Part shown: positions 33,124 through 44,774 of the stretch, one piece after another
How the letters are laid out: each line of letters starts with the position of its first letter
How positions within the stretch are numbered: position 1 is the first letter of the stretch
Source of the DNA: Salvia splendens
Lineage: Eukaryota > Streptophyta > Magnoliopsida > Lamiales > Lamiaceae
Length of the DNA: 64,000 nt
Assembly (NCBI RefSeq): GCF_004379255.2
Contig: NC_056036.1
Span: forward strand, 42,247,576 to 42,311,575
Direction: 5' to 3'
Notes under the pieces: model-generated
The model's input: only the letters and a program-made list of their open reading frames with translations
Database searches by the model: none
Told to the model about the DNA's origin: nothing
Position numbers and translations under genes: made by a program

Positions 33124-36100
33124 ATGGCTTCGGCAGAGATCGATGTGGAGAAATTCATGGGGAAGAACGATTTTGGTTTATAGAGGCTGAAGATCAAAGC
33201 AGTGTTGATGCAGCAGGGTTTATAGGAGATCTTGATTGAGAAGGATCAGAAGCCGACTGAAGGTGAAGAGAAGGTTGATCCGAAGAAGTAGGAGCTCCAG
33301 CATAAGGCCTACAGTACCTTGATTCTTAGCCTCAGTGATCGAGTATTAAGGGAAGTTTCAAAGGAGGAAACAACTGCTGGAATTTGGGCAAAGCTTGAGT
33401 CACTTTACATGACCAAGTCTCTTGCCAATAGACTACATATCAAACAGAGATTGTTTACATTCAAGATTACTGAATCAAGAAGTGTATTGGAGGAGTTAGA
33501 TGAGTTTGGGAAGTGTATTGACGATTTAGAGAATATTGATGAGCAACTCAAGAATGAAGATAAGGCGCTCATGCTTCTCAACTCTCTGCCAAAGTGTTAT
33601 GAACAATTTAAAGATGCCATACTCCTTAGCAGAGACTCCAAGATTACCTATGAAGAAGTGCACTCTACATTCAAGCTCAAGGAATTCCAGAAAGCTTCTG
33701 GAAAGGTCACTGATCCAGCAGCAGAAATTCTAGTGTCAAGGCAGCAGGCAAGAAGCCCTCCAAGAACAAGAAGGCTGCATCTGATAAGGGCAAATTCCAG
33801 CCTCAAAAGGAGTCAGATCAAAAGGAAACCAGGTCTTGCCACTGGTGCAAGAAGCTCGGACATTTGAAGAAAAACTGTTATGCTTGGAAAAGGAAGCAGA
33901 CAGAGGCTGAGAAACTTGTAGATATAGCTGATATTACTGAAATGGTTGAAGAGGGACATATCTTGAATATTTCAGATGAACAAATCTTTGGGTGCATTTG
34001 GGGGATAATCACATCTGTGATATAAAAGGAATAGGTAGCATAAAGTTGAGTATGCATGATGGATCAACCAAGATACTCTATGATATGAAATATATCCCAG
34101 AAATCAAAAGAAACTTGATATCTTTGGGTACTCTTGAAAGGAAGGGAATGATTTTTAGCTCAGCTGGTGGTGTGTTGCAGGTGCTAAAAAATGGCAAAGT
34201 TGTGATGGAGACACTTAGAAGAAATAATCTCTATTATCTGAAGGCAAAGGTTATAGGAGCAGAGGTTAATGCAGTACAGAAAGTTGATTTAGCTACATGG
34301 CACAGAAGAATGGGGCATGTAGGTGAAGCTGGAATTAAGGATTTAGTCAAGAAGTGATTGATTCAGTGTGATCAGTCAACTGTGGATTTTAGTAGCTGTG
34401 AGCAGTGCATATTATCCAAGAGCAAGAAGCTAAGTTTCAAGGCAACAAAGCATACCTCACAAGCTCCATTGGATTATGCACACTCAGACATTTGGGGGCC
34501 ATCACAGACTATTAGCACAGGTGGAGGAAGGTACTTTATGTCCATAATAGATTATTTTTCTAAAAAACTATGGATATATGTTATGAAGGAAAAATCAGAA
34601 GCTTTCTCTAAGTTTAAAGAATGGTGCAAAGAAGTAGAATTAGAGAAAGGAAAAAACTCTGAAATGCCTTAGAACAGATAATGGTTTGGAGTTTCTATCA
34701 CATGAGTTTGATCAATACTGCAAGGAAAGAGGTATTAAGAGGCATAGAACTGTCCCTAATAACCCCCAACAAAATGGAGTTGCAGAGAGGGCTAATAGGA
34801 CAGTTTTGGAAAGGGTGAGGTGCATGCTTTTCACTTTAGGAATGCCTAAAACTTTCTGGGCAGAAGCAGCTTCTACAGCGGCCGTTTTGATCAACGAGTG
34901 CCCATCATCGGCCATTGACTCTGAGACTCCAGACATGAAGTGGTATGGTTCACCTGGGGATTATTCAAGGTTGAAGACCTTTGGGTGCAGGGCTTATGCA
35001 CACATAAAGCAGGGCAAGCTTGAACCTAGGGCTCTAAAATGTGCATTGCTGGGATATCAGAAAGGGGTCAAGGGCTACAGATTATGGTGCACAGAGCTAA
35101 AGAATGGCAAAGTAGTAATCAGCAGAGATGTCACTTTTCAAGAAAATGAATTTCTTTATCTAGGCACACAATCAGTTAGCACTCAAGTTGAGGTGGAACT
35201 GACTGGAGATGAGAATGAGGAGCATTCTGATGATGAAAGTTCAGAGACTATACCCTTATCTAGAGCCTGCACCTAAAACTCCACCACAAGGAAATATTGC
35301 AACAGGAAAGGCAAGAAGGCAAATAAAACTTCCTTCTAGGTTCAATGATTACAGTATGCTTTACTATGCTTTGGTTATAGCAGAAGAGTGGAGTATCACG
35401 AGCCATCCTCATATAAGGAGGCCATTAGAAGTTAGGAGAAAGACAAATGGTTGAGAGCAATGCAGGATGAAATTGATTCTTTGTATAAGAATCAAACTTG
35501 GATTCTAGTGCTTAGGCCTCATGGTCAGAAAACCATAGGGTGCAAATGGATATACAAAAAGAAGTTAGAAGCATTCAACAACAACAAAGTGAGGTATAAA
35601 GCCAGGTTGGTGGCTAAGGGATTCACTCAGAAAGAGGGAATCGACTACAATGAAATTTTTTCACATGTTGTGAAGCATGCCTCTATAGAATCTAGCTTGC
35701 TATAGTGGCTCATAGAGATTGGGAATTACATCAATTGGATGTAAAAATAGCTTTCTTACACGGTGAGTTGGAAGAAATGATCTACATGGAGCAGCCACCA
35801 GGTTTTGTCAGAAAATGAGATGAGCAGAAAGTCTGTTTACTCAAGAGAAGTTTGTATGGTTTGAAACATAGTTCCAGACAGTGGTATCTGAGATTTGATG
35901 AGTACATCTAGAAGTTAGGCTTTGAGAAGTCTATGTATGATAGTTGTGTTTTCATAAAGAGAGAGTGCAGTACACCAATTGCTTACCTTTTGCTTTATGT
36001 AGATGACATGCTCATTGCAGCAGCAAATATGGAAGAGATCAGATCAGTAAAGAAAGGATTAGAGTCTGAATTTGATATGAAAGATCTGGGGGATGCAAAA

Positions 36101-36969
36101 AGAATCTTAGGTATGGATATTGTCAGGAGCATGAGAAGAAGCTTTGGCTCACACAAAAGGATTATATTTGTAAAGTTTTGAAAAGGTTTCAGCTTGACAA
36201 GAGCAAACTGGTTTCAATACCACTTGGGCAGCAATTCAAGCTGAGTGTGACTCAGAGACCAGAGATAGCAGCTCAGAGGAAAGAGATGGACAAAATCCCA
36301 TATGCAAGTATAGTTGGGAGTGTGATGTACACGATGGTGTGCACAAGGCCTGATGTAAGCCATGCTATAAGTGTAACAAGCCGTTTCATGGAAGATCCTG
36401 GCATTGAACATTGGCATGCTTTGAAATGGATCTTGAGGTAATTAGGAGGGATATCTGATTACAGTATCATGTTCTCTGGTGCTCAGGGAAATGATCAAGA
36501 CCCATTGGTGGGGTTCTGCGACTCAGACTTTGCAGTCAGCTGTGACACAAGGAAGTCTAAAACTAGGTATATTTTTTGTTTATTTGGCTCAGCGGCGTGT
36601 TGGAAGTCCTGCCTACAGTCAGTGGTGGCATTATCTACTAAGGAAGCTGAGTATATTGCATTAACTGAGGTTGTAAAGGAAAGTTTCTGGCTGAAGGGAA
36701 TATTGTCTGATTTTGGGATAAAGCAAGAGGCAGTATTTGTATTCTGTGACTCTAACAGTGCCATTTGCCTTACCAAGCACCAGACCTTCCATGAGAGAAG
36801 TAAATATGTAGATGTGAAGTTACACTTTATCAAGGATGAAGTGAACAAAGGAGCTGTGAAAGTGATAAAGATATCCACTGAAGATAATGCACCGGATATG
36901 CTTACCAAGACTCTGCCATGTTCTAAGCTTAAGCATTGCTTGGACATGGTGAGTGTAGTCCAACACTGA
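33124..36969 (+). pseudogene. Copia gag-pol relic
   Basis: Starts MASAEIDVEKFMGKNDFGL and then meets TAG where Trp is expected. Gag core (UBN2 type) is at 33319-33740, followed by a zinc knuckle CHWCKKLGHLKKNC around 33840-33880. The protease active-site segment seems deleted near 33975-33995. GAG-pre-integrase (ATWHRRMGH) and integrase (DIWGP, then a frameshift near 34670, then NPQQNGVAERANRT) follow. The reverse transcriptase is broken by several stops at 35700-35930 but keeps YVDDMLIA. RNase H (GFCDSDFA, STKEAEYIAL, DNAPDMLTKTLP) closes it. There are at least eight stops or frameshifts, so it is not autonomous. Confidence 0.9.
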
Positions 36970-37029
36970 AGAAAGTAAGGGAAAGAGAAGTAGATCAAGT
37001 TATTCAATCATGATCCAAGGTAGAGAATT

Positions 37030-37537
37030 TGTGATATGTGGGTGCCTATTGCATAACTTGAAAGTTGAGGGACTTGATAGCAAAATAGAAAAGAGTAAAA
37101 TGGGAGAAAATAAGAGTTAGCTCTCAACGGCTATTTCTGTTTTGGAGGTTACAACCGGAGCGGTTCCAAGCAGTTTCGAGCTCGATTCAGCTGAGCTATC
37201 GGTGAGTTCTCACAACCCACATATATATGGGGTTAATTCAGTTAGAGATTGATTGATCAAGAAAAAGAGAGTCATTTTCTGTGTGAGGGAGTCAATGTTG
37301 CAGAGTGAGCTCTCGAGTTTGAGTGTTTTGATTTCTTGAGTGATTCTCAGTGTGATTCTTGAGCGATTGTAATCAGATACTTCGATTGTGATTGTGCGTC
37401 GAATAAATTGGTTGAAAGCTTCTTCGTGGACATAGGTCTTAGGACCGAACCACGTAATTGTGTGTGTTCTTCCATTTTGTTTAATTCTCTGTTATTTTTT
37501 GTTGTTTTTGGCCGGATTCCTCCGCCGAATTCTAACA
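37030..37537 (+). repeat. 3' LTR of the copia element
   Basis: 508 bp, near-identical to the 5' LTR. The CCCAACGGCT box of the 5' LTR is altered here to CTCAACGGCT. Confidence 0.9.
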
Positions 37538-37542
37538 CACTC

Positions 37543-37667
37543 TTAGCCGTATGTTTAAAAGGAATACGACTCGCTTATCTTGCCGGACGGAGGGAGTATA
37601 TGTTAATTTCAGTATTTTTTGTTTCATGTATGGATACAAATGGTGCATTTGTTTTACATATTTTCAA
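37543..37667. repeat. Half Stowaway MITE and MULE target site
   Basis: CCGGACGGAGGGAGTA at about 37583-37598 is a Stowaway right end without a left partner on this side. TATTTTCAA at 37659-37667 is the left target duplication of the following MULE. Confidence 0.5.
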
Positions 37668-38160
37668 GAGTAAAGGTCAAAACTGGTCCTGAACATATGC
37701 CCATTTTATGATTTTGGTCATATACTTTATCTTTTGAATTTTTGCATCCTTAACATTTCAACTCGAATCACAATCGGTCCTACACTAACTATTCCATCTA
37801 AGGTCAACGGTATTAAACCCGATTGTGACCAAATTAAATTGTTAAATATGATTCTTTATTATTTTGAAATTGAAATATTATATTTTAAATTATTTATTCT
37901 AAATATATGAAATGAATATAAGATTAGGGTTCCATCCCTTCTTCTTAGCTTCTGATTCGGAGATTGATGTCGACGACGTTGCATATGGATCACTAACTGA
38001 ATGGGCGCCGACATTGACCGTTAAATATAGACGGAATAGTTAGTGTAGGACCGATTGTGATCTGAGTTGAAATGTTCAGGATGCAAAAATTCAAAAGATA
38101 AAGTGTAGGACCAAAATCATAAAATAGGCATATGTTCAGTACCAATTTTGGCCTACACTC
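37668..38160. mobile_element. Small Mutator-like element (GAGTAAAGG family)
   Basis: 493 bp. The left arm starts GAGTAAAGGTCAAAACTGG and the right arm, reverse complemented, starts GAGTGTAGGCCAAAATTGG. Arms of about 150 bp match, including CCTACACTAACTATTCC. A perfect 9-bp target duplication TATTTTCAA (37659-37667, 38161-38169) flanks it. A short, less AT-rich core (about 37920-38020, GATTAGGGTTCCATCC...) may be captured host DNA. Confidence 0.88.
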
Positions 38161-38169
38161 TATTTTCAA

Positions 38170-40143
38170 AGTTCATAAATTTCTAATTATGTCAACATAG
38201 TGTGTTTTATAGATGGTCGTGTGATGAGAGATGAGGTAGAGTTAGCCATCACGGAGTATATTACATCTTAATTGTATAGAGAAAGAAGAAAATTTTAACT
38301 CTACGAGTTTTGTTTTCTGTATCTATTACTATTGTCAAATTTTTTATACTGTGTGTGTATTGTTATGCACCTAAAAACATTATCATCTCAAAATTTTATA
38401 ACTAATATTTAGAATATATACATAGTTTCTAATAAAATGAATTTATTATCCACCCATATAAATTATGAGGACACGACCCATGAGTTATACACAAAAATAT
38501 GACAAAATACTAGGACAAGAATCAACTTCAAATTTATGCATACACGTATTTTTCCATTTAAAAAATATATTTAAACACGTTGACAAACTCGATAAAGGGT
38601 TGTGAGTTAACTAATTAGCCATCTCAAATTAAAACTAATTCTTAGACATTAAATTAGGAGATTTAGTGGTTCAAATAATATAAATAGTTTGTATTTTAAA
38701 TTTAAACCTAATGTCAGGAGTCCTATTATAGCAAATTCACTCTTTATTGCCGAACCGCAGAACCATACCAAATTAGGGTTTTTAGATCTAGTTTTTTTAT
38801 GGATAAGATGCGCAAATTTATAAATTATTTTCGTCTTCATCACGAGCCTATTTTAATTCATCCCTGTGCAAATAAGTCATACGAACATATTACGAAGATT
38901 TAACTTCATTTAAGAATATATTACTTCATTCCAGTAGGTTTTACTTCATTCGAATAGGATTATTACTTCATTCCAGTACGTAAAGGCGGTTTCGCCGTCG
39001 CGTATTGTTCTTCCTCTCTACAATGTCTATCACCGCCGTCACGGCACTGAAAAGAATGGAATGATAGCCTAATTGAATGGTGTAAAAGCACATGGAATGA
39101 TATAATAAACTATTTGAATGAAGTATGTGTAGAAGCATTTGAAGTCCTACTGGACCTTTTTCCAATGAAGTAATAATGTTTTTTAATGAAGTAATAAACC
39201 TACTGGAATAAATTGCATTTTTTAAAGTGAATAAAGTAAAAACTCAGGTCAATGAATTCGAATGAAACATGTGTTGAATCATTTCAAAACCTACTAGAAA
39301 TAAGTAAAACATATTATAGTTTCAAAGTATTACGTACCAGAATGAAGTAATAAACCTAATACAATGAAGTAAAATGAGCTTGTAATGAAGACCGAGATAA
39401 TTTACACTGTAGCGCATCTCATCAAAAACACTAGATCTAATGGCTCAAATTCGGTCTCTAGTTCGGTCTTTAAAATTGGTTCGACATTGATCACAACTCC
39501 TAATATCAATTCTTATATATGATCTTTCTTCAAAATCATATCAAAACTTTAGATTTATATAATTCTCTAAATTTAAATTATTTTTTCGCAAAAAATATAT
39601 CAAATTAAAAGGTAATTTTATAAAGATTCTAACAAGATCTCAATTGTATATGTTCTAAATACGTTCGAATGATGAAATTTGATAGTTTCCATTTTAGTTT
39701 TCGTATATGTCACAAATTTTCAATATAATGCATGTAAAATATTAATAAAATTGTGTTGATATTTTCGTGTACTTGTGTTGAAATACTCATATCATAGTGT
39801 CAATATTTGTAATACACTATGTTGATATAAAAAACCGCAAAAATTATGATATGATAAAAGAATTACGATCACGATCTTACCCCATTTGTTAATATTTTAT
39901 CTACTATTTAATGAAATTCATGAGATTTAATCTCATCCACTCTATAAATATCCAAATTATAAATACTACATATAATCAATCGTATTCGTGGGTTTCAGAT
40001 AAATCCCAAATTTAATATACTGCTAATGCATATTTGAAGAAAATTATGGCGGTTTAGAAAGAAGCCGTGGCAAAACTAACTTCTTCATCTCTCTCACATC
40101 TACAAATTACAATTTCGCTTATCGTTTGATTTGTTCCGTGAAA
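38170..40143. other. AT-rich intergenic DNA with dispersed TTACTTCATT repeats
   Basis: 38890-39390 carries at least nine copies of a short word related to TTACTTCATTCCAGTAGG in both orientations (for example 38920, 38940, 38963, 39168, 39187, 39345). The rest is AT-rich with no gene. The last 100 bp are the leader of the next gene. Confidence 0.55.
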
Positions 40144-43100
40144 ATGGCGGCGGCGGTGCTGACGTCTTCGATTATGCGTATCAAAGCTTCGTCCAGCGCT
40201 TTCTCCAAGAGTAGGAGAGTTCGACGTCCCCAAAATGTCGACGGAGACTTGTTCGTCGGTACCGATCCGAATCATATATACTTTACCTGTTTCTGAGCTG
40301 CATTTCATATCAATTTTCTGTTTCTGAGCTGTATTTCGTATCAATTCTACATACTTTGAATCGCATATGCTTTATGTGTTTCTGAGCTGCATTTCATTTC
40401 AATTTTTTTGGTCGTGAGGGTATTTCACATCCGGCTGCAACTTGTACATCTGTAATTATGTTTTCATGGTGAAGAAAATTGGAAAGAGAACTCATTCTTC
40501 TGTGTATACCGTTCATTTTGTGCTGATTAACTTGCAAAGTATCACTAGTACTCAAATCTCTCTGTTTTATATTGTGTGTGGTGTAACTGTGAAGTAGATA
40601 GATGATGTGAAGTTAAAAATGCCATACCAAATGCAACTGTCCGCTGATTCCTATCATGTTAGGGTTTTCCAGCCTCTAATCAAATACCATTCACATCCTA
40701 AGAGTATTGAGAAAATAGCTTGTTTCTTCATTTCTAAATTGGTAGATATTTGTAGTTGCTGATATTTTTTGGTTTAGTTGTTTCTGATAAGTCGAGCTTT
40801 ACGTAACAAAGGATTGATGTATTTTATGCTGCAGATAATACATGCATAGATTGTGACACCTGTCGTTGGATGGCTCCGGTAACTATTCTGAGAAAGTTTT
40901 AGCTTCACGTTTAAGAAGTTATGGACTTGAAAATTCATATGATTGAATTTGTTGAGCTTCACGTTTAGTAATTACTGAAATCACAATATATTCTTAAGCT
41001 AGGCTACTTAAAACTTATGATATGGCATTTCAATGTTAGTAGGACTTAAAAGTGCAACGAAGATAATAGTCCTTTAGTTGAAACTGTCACTGCAGAGATA
41101 AACAGACCATGGCAATGAAATGATAACTTTTAGTTTATTGAGTAAATGCACTTGCTTTTGTTGGCTACGGCCTACGACCAATCAAATTTTGCTTCAGGAG
41201 ATATTCAAACGACAGGATGGCATGTCTGCAGTGCTTCAACAGCCAACATGCCATGAAGAGAGAACCAGAGCTCTTCAGGTAACTTTCTCGCTGTAGACTG
41301 TTCAGAAATTCTAACCATAGTGTATGTTCTCTTGAGTCTCTGAGGTATTTGAATTTATGGATCTCATTTGACTCTCTAGTTTGATCATAATGGTGTTGAC
41401 CATCAAAATGTAAATTGTGGAGTCTAAAGTGCTTAAATATCAATGCTGTAAATATGAGACAACGGCAGGGTCGTCTTATTGGTTAAACTTATGGTCCTCT
41501 CTTATCCTATGTTGTATTATTAGTTGATTATTCGTACATCTAGGATTTTAATGTCCAACAGAGAAACCCAAAACTGCTTCAGTATGAGACATAAGATGCA
41601 ATTTAGATGCTCTTAAGAAATCTAATTTGGAAAGAACTCGACTTAGTTTTTCTGGAGGGGGAAAAATATGTGGCAAGACTGAAATTGTATTCCAGCTGAA
41701 AATGCAGAGTGACAAAATTGAATTTCCTAATATTCACAAGACAACTTATATCCCATCTAATCAGTAGAGTTAAACTTATTGGCAGTAAGCAGAGATATGT
41801 TAAGGCATATGTTACAAAATATGAGATCCGAAGTAGGACATCTAGCTCGATGAGTTTCTGCATATAGAGAGTGACTACAATTTCATTTAAAAGACATGAC
41901 AGTGTATTTTCAACATCATCTGTTATTTAGATGTGCTTGTTATATTAATTTTATGCCATGCATAATTTCATGTTGATCAGACCTGTCTGCCATTTGATTC
42001 TAGGCATTACTTTCTTGTCCGACAAACTCGATCCACACAGAACAGCCCCCTCGTGATATTTTAGCAGTTCATAAAACGTTCCCAAATCCAATTAATGAGG
42101 ACAAAATTCAGGTATGTCATGGGTTTATTCATGTATTTTTTTCATAATAGTTGGGAGTATTGAATTGGTAGATTGTACCTGTACAATAGTCATGTTTCCA
42201 ATGGTTTGACATAAAGCACAGAAATCTGAAGTGGTGTGAGTTTTGCATATAGAATCAGAAAGTTAACAATGTCATCTGACACGAAGTTTAGTTACCATGG
42301 CTCAACTCTTTTACTTTTAGATATACATGAACAAAGTTTTCTACAAACATGAGGTGACTCACCATTGGGATTAACTAGCAGTGTGCAGTCCGTCTTATTA
42401 TCATCAATATATTTTTTTCATGTCCATTATTAACGTAATCTTCACTTGGCACTAACTAATTGATTTCAGGGAGTGTACCACTGTGGTTACCACTCTGAAA
42501 AATCATATGGAGCAACATCCTATTTTGTGCAACGACCCGAAGGGAATATATTAATAGACAGGTAATCTCACTTGTGGTATACTTGTTTTCTCTTGAAGAT
42601 GCATTTCCATTTGACTGAGAACTAAATTTCTCAGAAAGCAGTGTAAAATTACATTTTTGCTTCGAATTTGTAGCCCTAGATACACGGAGAGACTCGCCAG
42701 CAATATCAAGAAGATGGGTGGAGTTCGCTTCATGTTTCTCACCCACAAGTATGTTACATATGAGTCACAGTTCGTTCATATATACCAATTCTCATATATT
42801 TGATGTTTCTACTCCACTTTCAGGGATGATGTTGCAGATCATGATAAGTGGTCAAAGGAGCTGGGTTGTTCGAGGATTATTCATTCGGAAGAAGTAAGAT
42901 GATAAAATTTTCGAATGATATTAACACAAGCGCACACTCCCACATTTTTTCTCGAGGATCCTGATAAATGATATTGTACATCTATTTGTTACATTTTTGT
43001 GTCAACTCTAGCAGCAGACGGTATAGACAGAGCATAGTAGTTATAAATGAAATGAAAACGGAATAATGGAAAAAAGAGATGCTACCTTTGTCATACAGAT

Positions 43101-44196
43101 CCTCTTTTCATGTCCATTTCTCCATTATGGTCTAATGCCGTATGCAAGATAATATGCTGCGCTCTCGTGCCTTTCCTTTTCTTTTTGTATATCTGGTAGC
43201 GTCTTTGTGCTTCTCTCGAAGTAGAGTGGTTTTGAATCTAGAAGAAACTCATCGCAATGGTAACATCACCAGGTATGTGATTCGACAGCTGATGTGGAGA
43301 TCAAGCTAGAGGGAAATGGCCCGTGGACCCTTGGCAGCGACATCACACTTATACACACCCCAGGACACACAAAAGTGAGCAGATATTTTGTTGATGATGA
43401 TGCTGTCCTGCTTCAACTCAAGCCAGAATTTTTCACCTTATAATGACAGGGTTCCGTCTGCTTACTCGACAAAACTAGGAGGATCCTCTTTACCGGTGAT
43501 CATCTTCTGATGGATGAATTTGGATGGAGCATACTAGACCAATACAATTGGTTTTCAGGTTTGCGCAATTTAGATTATCTTCTGTTCACTGAATTGGATT
43601 CATGGCCAGTGGTTCATGAGTAGAAATGGCAGCTAGTTCAACTGATTCATATGAATAAAGCCAGCTTGACCAATTCTTTTCCAATCTATTTATTAAACTA
43701 GTTTTTCGTCTTTTGACATCGCATCACTATCGTACATGCATCATTTTGAACGATACTTTCCCTCCCGTTTTGTATGTTTGGCAGTTACTGAACAATTGAA
43801 GAGTGTCCAGAAGCTGGTTGAGCTGGATTTTGAATGGATACTACCTGGTGAGTAGAGTAGTATCTTAGCATCTCTATTGCTTCTTGTTTCCTTTAAAATG
43901 TTAATAACTTTGAGATTCTCCAAATCAGGGGTTTTCTTCTTCTATCACTTGTATTCATAAAACAACAGTTTTTATTCATAACAATAGTCACTTTTAATCA
44001 TGAGTACGTGTAAATGTGATCCAAATAGTTGATAATGCACACTATGGTTAATATCAAGTTTTTATTACATTTATGGTGAACATGATGCACTCTAACATGA
44101 ATATCAGGACATGGGAGGAGAGCATCATTTAAAAATGCCCAGGAAAAAGACACGTCGTTGAAAGCTTTCTTGGCCGCCAGAGGATTTCAGGGTTAG
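40144..44196 (+). CDS. Metallo-beta-lactamase-fold protein with ferredoxin-like N-terminal domain, 11 exons
   Basis: Exons 40144-40258, 40835-40878, 41198-41278, 42004-42111, 42470-42561, 42674-42748, 42824-42893, 43273-43374, 43450-43558, 43785-43847, 44108-44196; 315 aa. The N-terminal 35 residues are Ala/Ser/Arg-rich, suggesting plastid import. Then comes a short Cys-rich module, [17 protein letters not shown], as in bacterial-type ferredoxins but with only three Cys in this block and another in [10 protein letters not shown]. The hydrolase fold shows [36 protein letters not shown] and WILPGHGRR, i.e. metal-ligand positions in the variant form usual for this plant family. Substrate unknown. 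It converges with nucleolin (about 580 bp apart). Confidence 0.87.
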
Positions 44197-44774
44197 ACGT
44201 TTTGCATTTTCCTATTGCTATCGTTCTCTCTTCAAAACATAGCAGTGCAAATGTAAAAACCCACTATACTACTATCAACTTTTTCACACAACCTTCTTTA
44301 GAATGTGCGTTTGGAAACCAGTCCAGAGTTTCTAAAAATAAGTTGGACAGATTTACACACTAATGACTAATTTTGAGTACAAGATTTAAGAAAATAAAAT
44401 TTAGTGCAGTAGTTAAATAAGATAAGAAAATAATAATAATAAAATAACTGAGTTATTTGCTGTGATAAGAAAACCCCAAAATAGATACTACATGAGAGAC
44501 GAAAGTGGTGTAAATTGCAAGAATGACACTCAACAAGTTATAACGATTTGTCGTTGGATAAATAATGAACAAAAAAGGCCTTCAATAATTAAGATAGCAA
44601 TGCCCAAATAATTAATACTATGAAGATGTATAAAAATTTGCAACTCAATAAATTGTCTAAGCATAAAGCTTACAAGATCCAAATCCACACGAAAATAAAA
44701 ATTATAATGCCTAAAGAGTAAATAAACAAAACTCGGCATAGTATTCATAAATATTTCAGAAATTATGACAACGT
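44197..44774. other. Convergent intergenic spacer
   Basis: AT-rich; presumably contains the 3' UTRs of the metallo-beta-lactamase gene (plus) and the nucleolin gene (minus). Nothing else is visible. Confidence 0.5.

Larger units (their letters stand above)
32570..37537 (+). mobile_element. Ty1/copia LTR retrotransposon, complete ends but decayed coding region
   Basis: 4968 bp. LTRs 32570-33075 and 37030-37537 (both TGTGATATG...TTCTAACA), with a perfect 5-bp target duplication CACTC (32565-32569 and 37538-37542). By eye the LTRs differ by about 20 substitutions and a 2-bp indel. The domain order Gag, integrase, reverse transcriptase, RNase H is that of copia. A purine-rich run lies at about 36969-36993; I could not identify a clear primer-binding site after the left LTR (AATTAGCGTCGACTG). 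Confidence 0.93.

Noticed and set aside
33124..36969. Treating the copia gag-pol as several separate small genes
   Set aside because: The fragments are in copia order between matching LTRs and are broken by stops and frameshifts; they are one decayed polyprotein.
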